A model generated the notes under the pieces. That model ran no database searches. It was given only the letters and a program-made list of their open reading frames with translations, and was not told the DNA's origin. Source: Inia geoffrensis (taxonomy: Eukaryota > Chordata > Mammalia > Artiodactyla > Iniidae). Taken from it: DNA of 64,000 nt. The stretch lies in the NCBI GenBank assembly GCA_036417435.1, contig CM070903.1, forward strand, positions 78,237,501 through 78,301,500. The letters run 5' to 3'. This document shows positions 35,740-47,164 of this stretch, piece by piece. Made by a program: the position numbers and the translations under genes. How positions within the stretch are numbered: the first letter of the stretch is position 1; the number at the start of each line of letters is the position of its first letter.

Positions 35740-35960
35740 ATTATTTTGGAAACTATGTATTAAGTGCCTACCAGGACTCACTGGATATTTAAAATCATTA
35801 TTTCATTTATTCTTCATCACAATTATGCAAAGCACATGGTAATCTATTTATAGAGAAATTGAGGCTCAGAGGGATTTGGTAATTTGCTCACAATCTCACA
35901 TCTACTAGGAGACAGAGGTGCAACTTAAAGAATCCAAAGTTCAAATTCTCTCTGTCTTGG
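35740..35960 (+). repeat. MIR SINE
   Basis: Strong MIR pattern: ttaagtgcctaccaggactc, tttcatttattcttcatcac, gagaaattgaggctcagagg and ctcacaatctcacatctac. Confidence 0.8.
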
Positions 35961-36850
35961 TTGACTTAATTCAATATCTAGATAATGCATATTTTATGTG
36001 ATCTACTCCACAGATACTGTATATATTAAATTTTGAATAGGAAGAGATGTATCATTTTTATGCCATAGAACCCCTCAGTAGATTCTTGAATTTGGATATC
36101 TAACAGCTAAGCAAGCTTGAGGCAATGCTGAAGGGAAAACAGAAGAGGAAAGGAAATCTTCAAATCTTCAGCATAAAAGAAGAAAAGGGAGTCCAGAGAA
36201 AGTCTGGTATAAAGAGACATAGAAACAAATAGGCAGACATTATACAGCTTAGAAACAGAAAAGAGTATTTCTGTGTAGTGGAAAGACTGTACTGGCCTAG
36301 AAATATGAAGAAGTGTGTCCAAGAAAGAGCTCTGCTAGGGTGTCTAGTGAGAGCCTAGAAAAGTCCCATGATCTCTTTGCTGCTGTCTCTGTCTGTAAAA
36401 TGAAAGAAATGGACGAAAGTGTCTCATGTTCCCTCCATCTCTGGTACTAAATGAATCTCTCTGTGTATTGACCAAGTGCCACACATAAGGCAAAGAACCC
36501 ACACAGCCTTTACAAAGTGAATACCAAATTGTCCACAACTAATGCATTTCTTTTCCACTTGTTTTTCAAAGTTATTGATCAGTCAGCATTTAAATCAATG
36601 CTTTAAAGAATTGAATTTGTTTAAATCACAATGTTTTTTTTTTCCTGTAAACTTCAGGTTTTACTTCTTCTACTAGGCACGTACTCTATATGAAATTGTA
36701 GTGAGTTCAATCTTATCATGTCAAAGACACTGATTTAGTTTTTCTCGTGACTCTCTTGGTCATTTTAATGTATATTCCTTTCACACATAGCTTTCCACAT
36801 AGGTTTCTTTTATGTAAATAAATATCACTGTGCAAATCTCTGGGCCACAG
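35960..36850. other. Intergenic DNA, nothing recognised
   Basis: No gene and no repeat that I can name. Open frames are short and lack domains. Confidence 0.45.
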
Positions 36851-36901
<51 letters not shown>

Positions 36902-36903
36902 AT
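36851..36903 (+). repeat. (AAAT)n microsatellite
   Basis: Uninterrupted taaa tetranucleotides, about 13 copies. Probably length-polymorphic. Confidence 0.97.
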
Positions 36904-37174
36904 GAAATCAGTTTCTGTGGAGCCGCAAAAATCCCATAGAGGGCAGTATGGTTTTAGCTGACTCAGTACTAAATCCTATTTCATTGTAAAGAATGTAATA
37001 ACTCTTTAAAAGAATAAAAGAGTAAGGGGCAGAAACCTGATTTTAAAATAATATATAACTAATGTAAAATCTTTGGCATACACCAAACTAAAAATAATTT
37101 TTAAATAACCAATTATCTCTAAGTTCAGACAGAACTATTTTGAATTTATATATAATTACTATCTGATTATGTGG

Positions 37175-37330
37175 TTTTGTATACATTTTTTTTAACTTTT
37201 TTATTTTGAGATAATCATAGCTTGATAAACAGTTTCAAGAAATAATACAGAAGGATTCTACTTACTATTTACTCAGTTTATGCCAATGGTAACACCTTTT
37301 ATACATTATTTTGAAGTCATATTTAAAATT
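37175..37330. repeat. Old L1 3'-end fragment
   Basis: Contains ttattttgagataatcatag, caagaaataatacagaagg and ttatgccaatggtaacacc, a signature of old L1M-type 3' UTRs. Confidence 0.6.
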
Positions 37331-38455
37331 TTTCTAGTGTGATTGAATTCTTTATATGTTATTTTGAATAGATGGGTAAAATCCCTTTTTAAGGATATAT
37401 GTTAATTTAAACCATTCAGCTCTTGATTGAATTTTAGGTAAATTTCATATTTTCACAATGAATGTTGTGAGAAACATATTTTCATTTAAATTTATGTCAA
37501 TTTCTGGATATTTATTTATAATATGTTCTTAAAGTGGAATTAATGAGTAAATAGGTATTACTATGTAAATATTCTTTATATCTATCACCAAACTGCTTTA
37601 CAGAAATGTTATACCAACTAACACTTGTGTGACTATAGCTTTGACAACACTTTATTTTTACTAGGAAAAATAATATTTCAGTTTATTTGTGATGGGAAAA
37701 AAGCATTGGTATGAATAATAGTTGAGAACTAAGCATTGTAAATTATCTCAGCAAAATCTAATAGGTGGTAGGCAAATAGAGTGTAAAAGCATTTTAAAGG
37801 TCTCTTGAGAGGGGCAGAGGAGAATAAAGTTGAGGGAAATGAAAATATTTTAAAAATATTATCTTATTGGAATGGAAAGAAGGAATGAGGAAGTATAATG
37901 CTTTCCTAAGGTAAACCATTAAGTCAGTGAGAATCGGTGTATCATTTAGAGTTTCACAGCTTTGGCTAGACTCAGTCTACCTGGTTTGAAAAACCTTTGT
38001 TTCACCTCTTACCTGTGTGACACTGGATAAGTGGCTCAATTCCTCAGTAGTTATAAATGATAAGTATGTCTACCCTAGAGGATTGCCATGCTGACAGAAC
38101 TAGATAATACAGATGATTATAGATTAACTACAATTGTAGCAAATGTATCACACTAATGGAAGATGTTAATAATAGGGGTAATTTGGGGGAGGTGGGAGGG
38201 AAGAGGCAGTATATAGGAACTCTGTACTTTCTACTCAACTTTTTTGTAAAGTTAAAACTGAGCAAAAGGTAAAGCCTCTTAACTTAAAAAATAGTGTAGA
38301 AACCTCTGCTGGATTATATACACTATTTAGTAAAAACATTTTTTTGTCAGCTGTACAACAGAATAAATTTACATAAGCTTTTAATATGTTAATTGCTTTT
38401 ATATTAATATTTCCTTAAGGTATTGCTGGCACATTAAAAATTTATATTTTTCAAA
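37330..38455. other. AT-rich intergenic DNA with a MIR-like copy
   Basis: No gene. At 37955-38110 a diverged MIR reads acctgtgtgacactggataag and ctcaattcctcagtag in forward orientation. The rest is AT-rich. Confidence 0.45.
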
Positions 38456-38493
38456 TATAGATAGATAGATATACAGATAGATAGATAGATTAT
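38456..38493 (+). repeat. (ATAG)n microsatellite
   Basis: Tetranucleotide atag repeats with one interruption (atatacagatag). Confidence 0.9.
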
Positions 38494-38539
38494 TTCATCA
38501 TGCCAGTAATCCCAAAGGCAGCTACTATTTATGCCTTAT

Positions 38540-39970
38540 GGATTAAAAAAAAAAATGGTTAACTTCACAGAACAAGAAAGTTGTTTAGTAAAAATAAAGA
38601 TTAATTCTGACTTCTTGGATCTTGGAATGATCCATGTTCATCGATATGAAAATAAAATAGACATTGTACAAAAAATGCTAAAAATAGTAAGTCAAATAAA
38701 TAACAAAACAAATGAAAGATATAAAATGTCTTATCAATCATTATTTAAGTTGAGAATGGACTATAATCTCCCTTAAAAACACATGTTTTTAAACTAGATT
38801 TTAAAATATCCAGCTCTATGTTATTTATAACAATCAGAGTGAAAAAAAAGTAATGAAAATCTGAAAGTAAATGCAATTGAGAGAGAGAGAAGACATAGTA
38901 ATATTAATGTCAGAAAGTGTACTTTACAATTGAAAGCACTAAACAATATGTAAAGGGGACTCATGTATTAATAAAAGACACATTTGGTGAAGAAGATATA
39001 CAGTTATAGACCTTTGTAGCACAAACAATATAGTAGCTAAATATATAAAGAATTATATATTAGAATATTGGCAACTTGATGCAAATATAATTACAATAAA
39101 AACCTTTAATATGTTTCTTTTGAAATTTAAGTAAATTTAAACACTTCCTAAACATTAACTGATTTAATCCTCACCATAATAACCCTGTGATGTGGACATG
39201 ATTTTAGTCTCTATTGCAACTGAGGAAAAGTACAAAAGATAAATAAATCAAAAGTTTCTTTTTTTTAGATGTCTAATAAAAATGATAAATCCCCTATAAA
39301 CCTGATTAAGAACAAAAGATTGTAAGTAAAATATACACGATTAGAGAAGATAAGACCTAACTGCAGAGGATATTAAAAGAATAGTAAAATGTTATGATAT
39401 GCAATTCTATGGCAACACATTTGAAAACCTAAAAAAATGGATTTGGGGGGACAAAATATATAATTACCACAAATGAATGAAAAATTAGTGGAAATTTTTA
39501 TTTTTTTTTATTTTTTTATTTTTTTTTTGTTTTTTTTTTTGTTTTTTTCTGTACACGGGCCTCTCACTGTTGTGGCCTCTCCCGTTGCGGAGCACAGGCT
39601 GCGGACGCGCAGGCTCAGCGGCCATGGCCCACGGGCCCAGCCGCTCCGTGGCATGTGGGATCTTCCCAGACCGGGGCACGAACCCGCGTCCCCTGCATCA
39701 GCAGGCGGACTCTCAACCACTGCGCCACCAGGGAAGCCCAGTGGAAATTTTTAAATGGTTATTATAATTGAAAAATATTGAAGGACTGGATAGATTCACA
39801 GGTGATTTCTATCAAATATTTAAATTATAGATACTCTAGGTATATTAAAGTAATATGGAAAATATCAGAAAATCTATAGATATATTGAAAATAAATGTAA
39901 TAAAATTTAGTTGTCATTCTAGTAATAACACCAAATAAAATCAGAAAGAAAAGAAACTACTAATTTAATT
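38540..39970 (+). repeat. Heavily decayed L1 fragments
   Basis: Scattered L1-like words in forward orientation include ataaaagacacatttgg (38970), gaggatattaaaagaatag (39365) and ggactggatagattcacagg (39780); the last corresponds to the reverse-transcriptase segment PDGF. The segments are broken by a MIR scrap (39130-39245) and by the SINE at 39501-39739. Similar decayed text continues to about 41580. Confidence 0.5.
39501..39739 (-). mobile_element. CHR-2-type SINE
   Basis: Reverse copy with a T-rich tail (39501-39547), then acgggcctctcactg, and ending ccaccagggaagccc. Target-site duplications are agtggaaattttta at 39487-39500 and 39740-39753, perfect over 14 bp. Confidence 0.95.
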
Positions 39971-40369
39971 CTTGACTATGCAAATAAAACAATATATTGT
40001 TATAAACAGCAAAGCTTTAAAGTACTTTTATTTAAGGTCAGAGGAGGCCTGTTTTTGTCATTAGTTTTCAGTGTTGGCTGGATGTGTAAAAAAAGCAAAA
40101 GGTAAGGAAAAAAATTAGTATTGATATTGGAAAAGAAAGAGTTTCATTTCTTTCTGTTGTTGATATGATTGTATCCAACCCAGAAGGTTCTAAAATTATA
40201 ATGAGACTTTGTAAGGAGTCTGGGTATAAGATATATGTAAAGAAATAGTTTTCTCTTTAGCTCTGAAGCGTATAGAAGTAGAAAGAGAGAAAAAAAAAAA
40301 AAACCTCACTGATAATAGCACACACACACAACTGAAAATACTTAGAAATTAACAGAGTAGAGTAGGACC

Positions 40370-40445
40370 TATATAATATATATATATTTGAAGTATATAT
40401 GAAATTATATATGAAATATATATATGTATGTATATATATAATCTT
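40370..40445. repeat. (TA)n-rich tract
   Basis: Interrupted ta/atatat runs with gaagtatatatgaa and gtatgtatatatat blocks. Confidence 0.8.
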
Positions 40446-40540
40446 ATGAGGGACATAAAATATTCTCAACTAATAGAAGTAGTTGTATGCTGGTAGTTGA
40501 AATGTGAAGTATTGCAGCCAATTTAAAAAGAAGCGTCTAG

Positions 40541-41099
40541 GGCTTCCCTGGTGGCACAGTGGTTGAGAATCTGCCTGCTAATGCAGGGGACACGGGTTCG
40601 AGCCCTGCTCTGGGAGGATCCCACGTGCCACGGAGCAACTAGGCCCGTGAGCCACAAGTACTGAGCCTGTGCATCTGGAGCCTGTGCTCCGCAACAAGAG
40701 AGGCCATGGGGCTTCCCTAGTGGCGCAGTGGTTGAGAGTCCGCCTGCTGATGCAGGGGACACGGGTTCGTGCCCCGGTCCGGGAAGATCCCACATTCCGC
40801 GGAGCGGCTGGGCCCGTGAGCCATGGCCGCTGAGCCTGCGCGTCCGGAGCCTGTGCTCCGCAACGGGAGAGGCCACAACAGTGAGAGGCCCGCGTACCGC
40901 AAAAAAAAAAAAACACAAACACACACACAAAAAAAGAGAGGCCAGGATAGTGAGAGGCCCGTGCACCGCGATGAAGAGTGGCCCCTGCTTGCCACAACTA
41001 GAGAAAGCCCTTGCACAGAAACGAAGATCCAACACAGCAAAAATAAATAAAATAAATTAATAAACTCCTACCCACAACATCTTCTTAAAAAAAAAAAAA
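40541..41099 (+). mobile_element. CHR-1-type SINE interrupted by a younger SINE
   Basis: The outer element begins ggcttccctggtggcacag and runs to 40706, then resumes at 40945 and ends with agatccaacacagcaaaaat and an A tail. Outer target-site duplications are aaaaagaagcgtctag at 40525-40540 and 41100-41115, perfect over 16 bp. The inner SINE sits at 40707-40933. The two independent duplications date the insertions relative to each other. Confidence 0.94.
40707..40933 (+). mobile_element. CHR-2-type SINE nested in the CHR-1-type SINE
   Basis: Complete short-form SINE (ggcttccctagtggcgcag to gaggcccgcgtaccgc plus an A/CA tail). Its target-site duplications are aagagaggcca at 40696-40706 and 40934-40944, which duplicate part of the host SINE. 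Confidence 0.95.
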
Positions 41100-41604
41100 A
41101 AAAAGAAGCGTCTAGCAGCTTCTATTAAAATTATAAGACCTTTGATTCAACAAATACTCTCCTGGAAATCTACCTCTAAGAAATAAATTGCCACTACATC
41201 AGGATATATGCATGGAAAAAATTAACTCTGTAATGTTTATAGAAACAAAAAATTTGAAAATAATCTAAATTTTCATTAAGAGAAATTATTGAATATATTA
41301 TGTAATATTATATATCCAATGTATTATTTTATAGCCAATAAATCTGTTAAAATTGTTCCAGTTTACTTAGCTTCTACAAGGTATCACTGAATGAGAAAAG
41401 AAATATTATATAGACAAATTTATATATCTTTCCATTCTTTTGTAAAATTGTGTTAAAATGTAAAAAATGTTAAAAATAGCCCTACGTGGTATGTGTGCAT
41501 GTACTATCTATAGATGTTTATGTACATTTAGTTACATGGGCATGGATAAATTACCTAAGTGGGAGATGTTGGTGGAGGTCAATGTCCAGGACAGGGAGAG
41601 ACAA

Positions 41605-42260
41605 GTGATCACTATGGCTGCATAACAAACCCAATACTTAGTGGCTTAAAGCAGTGATTCTCAACTGGGAGTGATTTTGCCTCCCAAGCGACATTTTTTG
41701 ATTGTCATGACTTGAGAAGGGATTGCTACTGGCAGGAGGCCAGGGATATTGTTAAGCATCCTTTTGATGCACAGGACAGCTTTCCAAGGCAAAGAATTGT
41801 CCCGTCCAACATATCAGTAGGGCAAAGCCGAGAAATCCTGGCTTAAAGAAATGATAATATTTATTTGGCTTATGGATCTGCAATTTGGGTCAGGAAGAGC
41901 TGAGTGAGAATAGCTCGTTTGTGCTCTACCCAGTGTCTGGCTAGAAGGCCAGGCTGAAATCACATGAAGGTTCTCTCGCTTACATGGTTTGGTTCTGATA
42001 CTGACTGTAGGCTGAGACTGTCAACAGGAACGTGGATCTCATGGACCCTCTCCGTGTGGCCCCGTTTTTCTCATAACAGTGTGGTTAGTTTCCAAGGAGA
42101 GAGAGAGAGAGAGAGAGAACAAGAGAGAAACCATATCATCTTGTGATGTTAATTTGGTTGAGGCAGTCACGATGTCCCCTGTAGTTTCAAGAGGAAGTAA
42201 AATAGACTCCAGACCCCACCTCTTGACAGGAGTGGCAAGGTTCTAAAGGCACATATAGGA
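41605..42260. repeat. Old LTR-like repeat interrupted by MER5A
   Basis: Left part: tggctgcataacaaacccaatacttagtggc. After the MER5A insertion: atggatctgcaatttgggtc, ccctctccgtgtggcc, then a GA microsatellite (42098-42120) and cagaccccacctcttgacag. It is the same general type as 7455-7925 and 15500-15860. Confidence 0.55.
41652..41840 (+). mobile_element. MER5A-type hAT nonautonomous DNA transposon
   Basis: Begins cagtgattctcaactggg, contains aggccagggatattgttaag and cacaggacagc, and ends gagaaatcctg. The length (189 bp) equals the MER5A consensus as I remember it. It is flanked by a perfect 8-bp hAT target-site duplication, gcttaaag, at 41644-41651 and 41841-41848. Confidence 0.9.
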
Positions 42261-42875
42261 AGGGCAAAACTACTCTGTCCATTTTTGAAAGATATAATTT
42301 GCCACACAGCAACAATGAAAGATACACATTTTAAAAATTACTTCTGTAAAATTATCTAAGTGTGTGTGGACAGTTTAGCATTCCTGGTACGGTTAACTAT
42401 TTTACACTTTGGTAACCATTTGCTGTTTCCTTCTGTGAATAATGTCCATTGCACATTTTTTTCTATTGTTAAGTTTAGAGTTTCTTTATTTATTTGTGTA
42501 TGTTCTTTATTATTAACTATTCTCCACCTCTTTCCAGAAAACACTTAAACTCCTTAAAGGAAGAGAAAAAATACATGAAGTTGGCATAGAAAAAATAGGA
42601 GAGACAGAAGAAGTTAAGTAAATGCAAGGACATCAACCAAGACCAGAATGAGGGTAAAAATTAGTGCCATAAAAACCTTTACCTTCCTATAGGCTCTACA
42701 CTTACACAGCCAAAGGAAAGAGGGAAACCTGGTCCAAATTCTCAATGTTCATGTTTATTTTGACATAAAGAACAGCTTTGGTCAGGGGACTGCTGGGGAA
42801 CCATGAGAAAATTATACAATATTTAATTAAATACAACAATTTCATTGACATGACAAACCTCACAGTTACTCCATA

Positions 42876-43334
42876 CAGACAGTCCCCGACGTACAATGGT
42901 TCGATTCCCTTGCAATGGTGCAAAAGTCATATTAACTAGTGGAAACCGTACTTCGAATTTTGAATTTCAGGCTTTTCCCAGGCTATCAATATGTGGTACA
43001 ATACTTTCTTATGATGTTGGGCAGCAACAGTGAGGGTAAACACAAGTATAAACAACCATTCTGTACCCATGCAACCATTTTGTTTTTTTTACTTTCAATA
43101 CAGTATTCAATAAATTAATTGAGATATTTAATACTTTATTATAAACTAGGCTTTGCGTTAGATGACTTTGCCTAACTGTAGGCTAATGTAAGTGTGCTGA
43201 GCTCATTTAAGGTAGGCTAGGCTAAGCTATGATGTTTGGTAGGTTAGGTGTATTAAATGCATTTTCAACTTAATGTTTTCAACCTAGGATGGGTTTATCA
43301 GGATGCAACCCCTCTGTAAGTTGAGGAGCATCTT
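42876..43334. mobile_element. Tigger-like (Tc1/mariner class) DNA transposon remnant
   Basis: Left end cagacagtccccgacgtac; right end gtaagttgaggagcatctt, whose reverse complement matches the left end imperfectly. Flanking TA dinucleotides (42874-42875 and 43335-43336) fit a mariner-class target. The interior has gtaggctaggctaagctatg, a signature of this family. The exact name needs a database search. Confidence 0.75.
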
Positions 43335-43404
43335 TATACAATAGGAAAATAAACCTTTGAAACACTGCATGTTTTTCCCTCTGTAGGTAATTTTATGTAC
43401 ATAT

Positions 43405-43760
43405 ATGTATGTAATGGGATATTATTCAGCCATTAAAAAAAAAGAAGGAAACCTTGCTATTTGCGACAATGTGGATGGAACTTGAGGGCATTATACTAAA
43501 TGAAATGTCAGACAGAGAAAGTCAAATACTGTATGATCTCACTGTGGAATCTAAAAACAAACGAACAAACAAAACAAAACCAATAAATACAGAGAAGAGA
43601 TTGGTAGTTGCCAGAGGTGGAGGTTGATGAGTTGGGCAAAATGGGTGAAGGTACTCAAAAGATAAAAACTTCCAGTTATAAAACAAATAAATCATGGGGA
43701 TGTAATGTATAGCACAGTGACTATAATTCATAATACTGTATTGCATCTTTGAAAGTTGAT
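43405..43760 (+). repeat. L1 3'-end fragment
   Basis: Reads gggatattattcagccatt, atgtggatggaacttgagg, actaaatgaaatgtcagac and ctgtatgatctcactgtgg, the end of ORF2 and the 3' UTR of an old L1. Confidence 0.85.
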
Positions 43761-44530
43761 AAGAGAGTAGATATTGAAAAAATATGTATTTATGCGTAGA
43801 AAGTTACAGCTGGAGTCCAGATTACTATTAAGAATATGGTAGCTTTTTATGTTACAAATATGTTAGACTGAATAAAGATGCTTAAACAAGTGGCATGATA
43901 AGGCTAATATAACTACTGTAATTTAATTTCAAGGTATTATATAAGTTTTTCTCACAATATTTAGAATACCCAAAGAAGGCGATTAGAATAACTTTTTAAC
44001 AGTTCTAAGCTGTAAAATAAAATCGCAATAGCCTAAGACCTCAAATTTAAAATGTGGCTGCCTAATAAACATTACAGAATTATTATAATCACTAATCATT
44101 AATAAAAAAAACAACATTGATTAATAACAAGATTGGATGGAAATTTGGAGATTCAGTTTCTGGTTCTAGCTTTGCACTTAACAACAGGTGGTCTTGGGCA
44201 ACTCCAGAAACCTCCTGGATGTGTCTCCGGAGAGAAAGATTAGATGGGATGATGTCTAAAGCCTCTTTCTATTCTAAATATTATGAATACACAGATTTAA
44301 AGCCTTAGGCATAACACAAGATCAATGAAAAAGGATATTTTGGTTTTGTTTTTAAATGAAAGCGAGTTTTGCCCAAAGGTATAGGGGCCTGAATTGCCCA
44401 AGGTGTAACTGGTAGGATGAAGTGCATCCATTCTGCAGAACCTTGAATTTGGAAGACCATTATTTTACCCAGTAAGTGGTTCTTTGGAAACAAACGTCAG
44501 TTGACTCATCTAGTTAAACCCTTCAATAAC
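43760..44530. other. Intergenic DNA, nothing recognised
   Basis: AT-rich. A possible MIR scrap lies near 44130-44260 (gattcagtttctggttctag, ggtcttgggcaactc). No gene. Confidence 0.4.
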
Positions 44531-45000
44531 TTCCTTAACCCTTCAATAACTGCTTTTAGGATAGAGCTTGATGCCTGCATCAAGCTCTGTCTCATCTACC
44601 TCTCCCACCCATTACTGATCACTTTGTTTCTGAATATGTGTCTCAGGGGCTTTGCATGAGCTTTTTACCTTCCTTGTTGTATATTTCCCTCTCCTCTCAA
44701 CTCCTACTCTTCTTTTGAGTCTTTACTAAAATGTCATTTCCTCAGGAAGATAAACCTTGACTCCTCAGTCTACTACCAGCTTTCTTCCTCCTGGTAAATG
44801 GGTTAGGAAAACAGGTTCAACACTCCTACACCCTATAATTAATCTTTTACTGCACTTATCACAGTTTCAATTTAGGTAAATATGTGGACAATATTTCCCT
44901 CCTAGAGTAGAAACATCATTAAGGTAGAGACTATGTCTATTTTGTTCATGATTTATCCCCATTACATATATAATACAGTATAAAATGGAAGAGGAGCTCA
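44530..45000 (+). repeat. L2 3'-end fragment
   Basis: Forward LINE-2 pattern: ctttgcatgagctttttacc, cttttgagtctttactaaaatgtc, atttcctcaggaagataaacc, ttgactcctcagtc and a downstream gtatgtctattttgttc-like tail. It includes a short near-palindrome at 44565-44586. Confidence 0.7.
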
Positions 45001-45004
45001 CTTA

Positions 45005-46757
45005 CTTTTTGAATGAGTGCCTGTTTGCATTAACTAAATAAACTGTGTTCTGGTCTTTGATGGAATACCTCCAGGAATGAAGAACGTACTACTGCTTAAA
45101 GAAAAAAGAAAATTATTTCCTTTTCGACAGCTCTGTTAAAAAATATCTTCAACTATTGAACGTAGATCTGTGTCCCTGTAAGTTCTACCTTGTTTCTGTT
45201 TTAACCTCTGACTATATGTAGGATAAGTCATTCCTGAGGGTCATAAAATATGTAAGTCTTTGTCTCTTCCATGCATACATTTTCGGCTAGGTTATAGTCA
45301 CATTTCCCATGCAAAATGAATAATAAAACCTGATGTCTGCAGCAAAATGACTACATAAAGGAGAGCAAAAGACGAAAGGTCAACAAAGAACAAAAAGTAA
45401 AATACTTATTTAACTTATGGTTTTTTTAGCCTCAAGAAAGCACAGGATTCAGTAAGCCAGTTTTCACATTCTCCTTCTCTTCTGATTGCCCACACTTTTG
45501 GCCCATTTTCTCCTTATAGGCTTTTTATTTATTTATTAAATTTTACAACTTATGCAAGATGTTGTGATCTACTTTGTGTATTTTTCAGTTTTCTGGACAC
45601 CCTAGTGTCTCATAATCTGAAGCTCCCACAGGCATAATCAAAGCATCAATGTGGGAGGAAAGCTCAACCTGGTAACCTTTAATTTTCCCTTGAACCCTGA
45701 TAAGTTCTGACTTAGTGTAACCTGACCCATGAAGGTCCTGTACTCCAGATTCTCATTTTTCCCTAAAACTTAAGCCCTTAAGACCTGGGATGGACTCAAT
45801 ATATCCTCTCACTTAATGTGCTCCTTCTATTTATTATGACTAGTTCTCAGGACCTAGTGATCCTGAGATTGAAAGAAAAGGTGCTAAAGGAATGGGGATT
45901 AAGCAGTGATCCTTCCCTACCACCAACATTTTCACCCACAGCTGCCTCTTCCCATCTTCCAAAAACCCTTGGTCCCTATGGAAGTTCTACTAAATCACAG
46001 CAGAACTCTAAATCTCTTTTCCCATATAAGAATGGTTAAGGAGTTCTCAGTCTCTTTAAAGACATGCATGGAAATTAATTACAAAGGCAGACTTCTAATC
46101 TCAAAATCCTGTTGAATTGTAAGTTCTCATTATTGGAAATAATTTTAAGGAGCATATTTTCTTGGTATTACCAGTGTATGAATGAAATATAAAACATCTG
46201 AGATTACTGGTTATCTGGCCTTTTTGTGAATTTTTCTAGTGACCAAGAGCTCACTACTCAGAGAGTATCAAGTTCTATCTTTATATAGTACTGAGTGTTG
46301 GAATGTCTTCTTTTTAAGCTGAAATCTGGCAACTTGTTAATTCTACCTATTGGCACTGGTTCTACTTAATCTCGTCAATACTTTGTTTTAATTTAAAGAT
46401 TATAATAATTTATTTTATTTTCTTCTTTGATATATTAAAAAAGACCCCAACCTTCTTGTATTTTGTGATATTTTTATCTTAGTATCAAAGCCTCACTAAG
46501 TCTTTGTAATTTTTGGCATTTTGGAGCAATGCAGTAATTAAATAAAGTGCCTATTTTGTGGTAAAATATTTTTCTCCTCTCTGTAGATTTGTACGATTTT
46601 TAAAACAGTTTCAAGGTTGTGGAGAGAAAAGAAATAAAATATTTTTCTGCCCCCACTTCACCCTTCATACTGCAAATTTGCATAAAAGTAGAAACATGTG
46701 GAATACTTATTTTAATCAATATACACACAGACATTATCTATCACTACTGTTCAAGTT
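45005..46757. other. Intergenic DNA, nothing recognised
   Basis: No gene and no repeat that I can name. Short open frames (45818-46115) have no domain or splice context. Confidence 0.45.
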
Positions 46758-46769
46758 GCTTTAATTTTA
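46758..46769. repeat. Target-site duplication of L1-B (3' side of the element)
   Basis: gctttaatttta, identical to 54101-54112. In the sense orientation of L1-B the site reads ttTAAAATT, compatible with L1 endonuclease cleavage. Confidence 0.9.
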
Positions 46770-47164
46770 TTTTTTTTATTTTATTTATTTTTTTTTTTTT
46801 AACATCTTTATTGGGTTAAAATTGCTCTACAATAGTGTGTCAGTTTCTACTTTATAACAAAGTGAATCAATTATATATATACAGACGTTCACATATTTCT
46901 TCCCTCTTGCGTCTCCCTCCTTCCTTCTCTCCCTATCCCACCCCTCCAGGCAGTCACAAAGCACCGAGCTGATATCCCTGTGCCAAGCGGCTGCTTCCCA
47001 TTAGCTATTTACCTTACGTTTGTTAGTATATATATGTCCATGCCCCTCCCTCGCCCTCCCATAGCTCACCCCTCCCCCTCCCCATATCCTCAAGTCCGTT
47101 CTCCAGTAGGTCTGTGTCTTTATTCCTGTCTTACCCCTAGGTTCTTCATAACATTTTTTTTTTC

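Noticed and set aside
36851..36903. CRISPR-like or other array of short repeats
   Set aside because: It is a plain AAAT microsatellite with no spacers, in a mammalian genome.
40523..41060. 107-170-codon frames over the SINE pair, and similar frames at 29551-29822, 32224-32574, 35388-35609 and 39473-39767
   Set aside because: All are translations of CHR-type SINEs; the recurrent GSRAQPLRGMWD-like text is just the SINE consensus.
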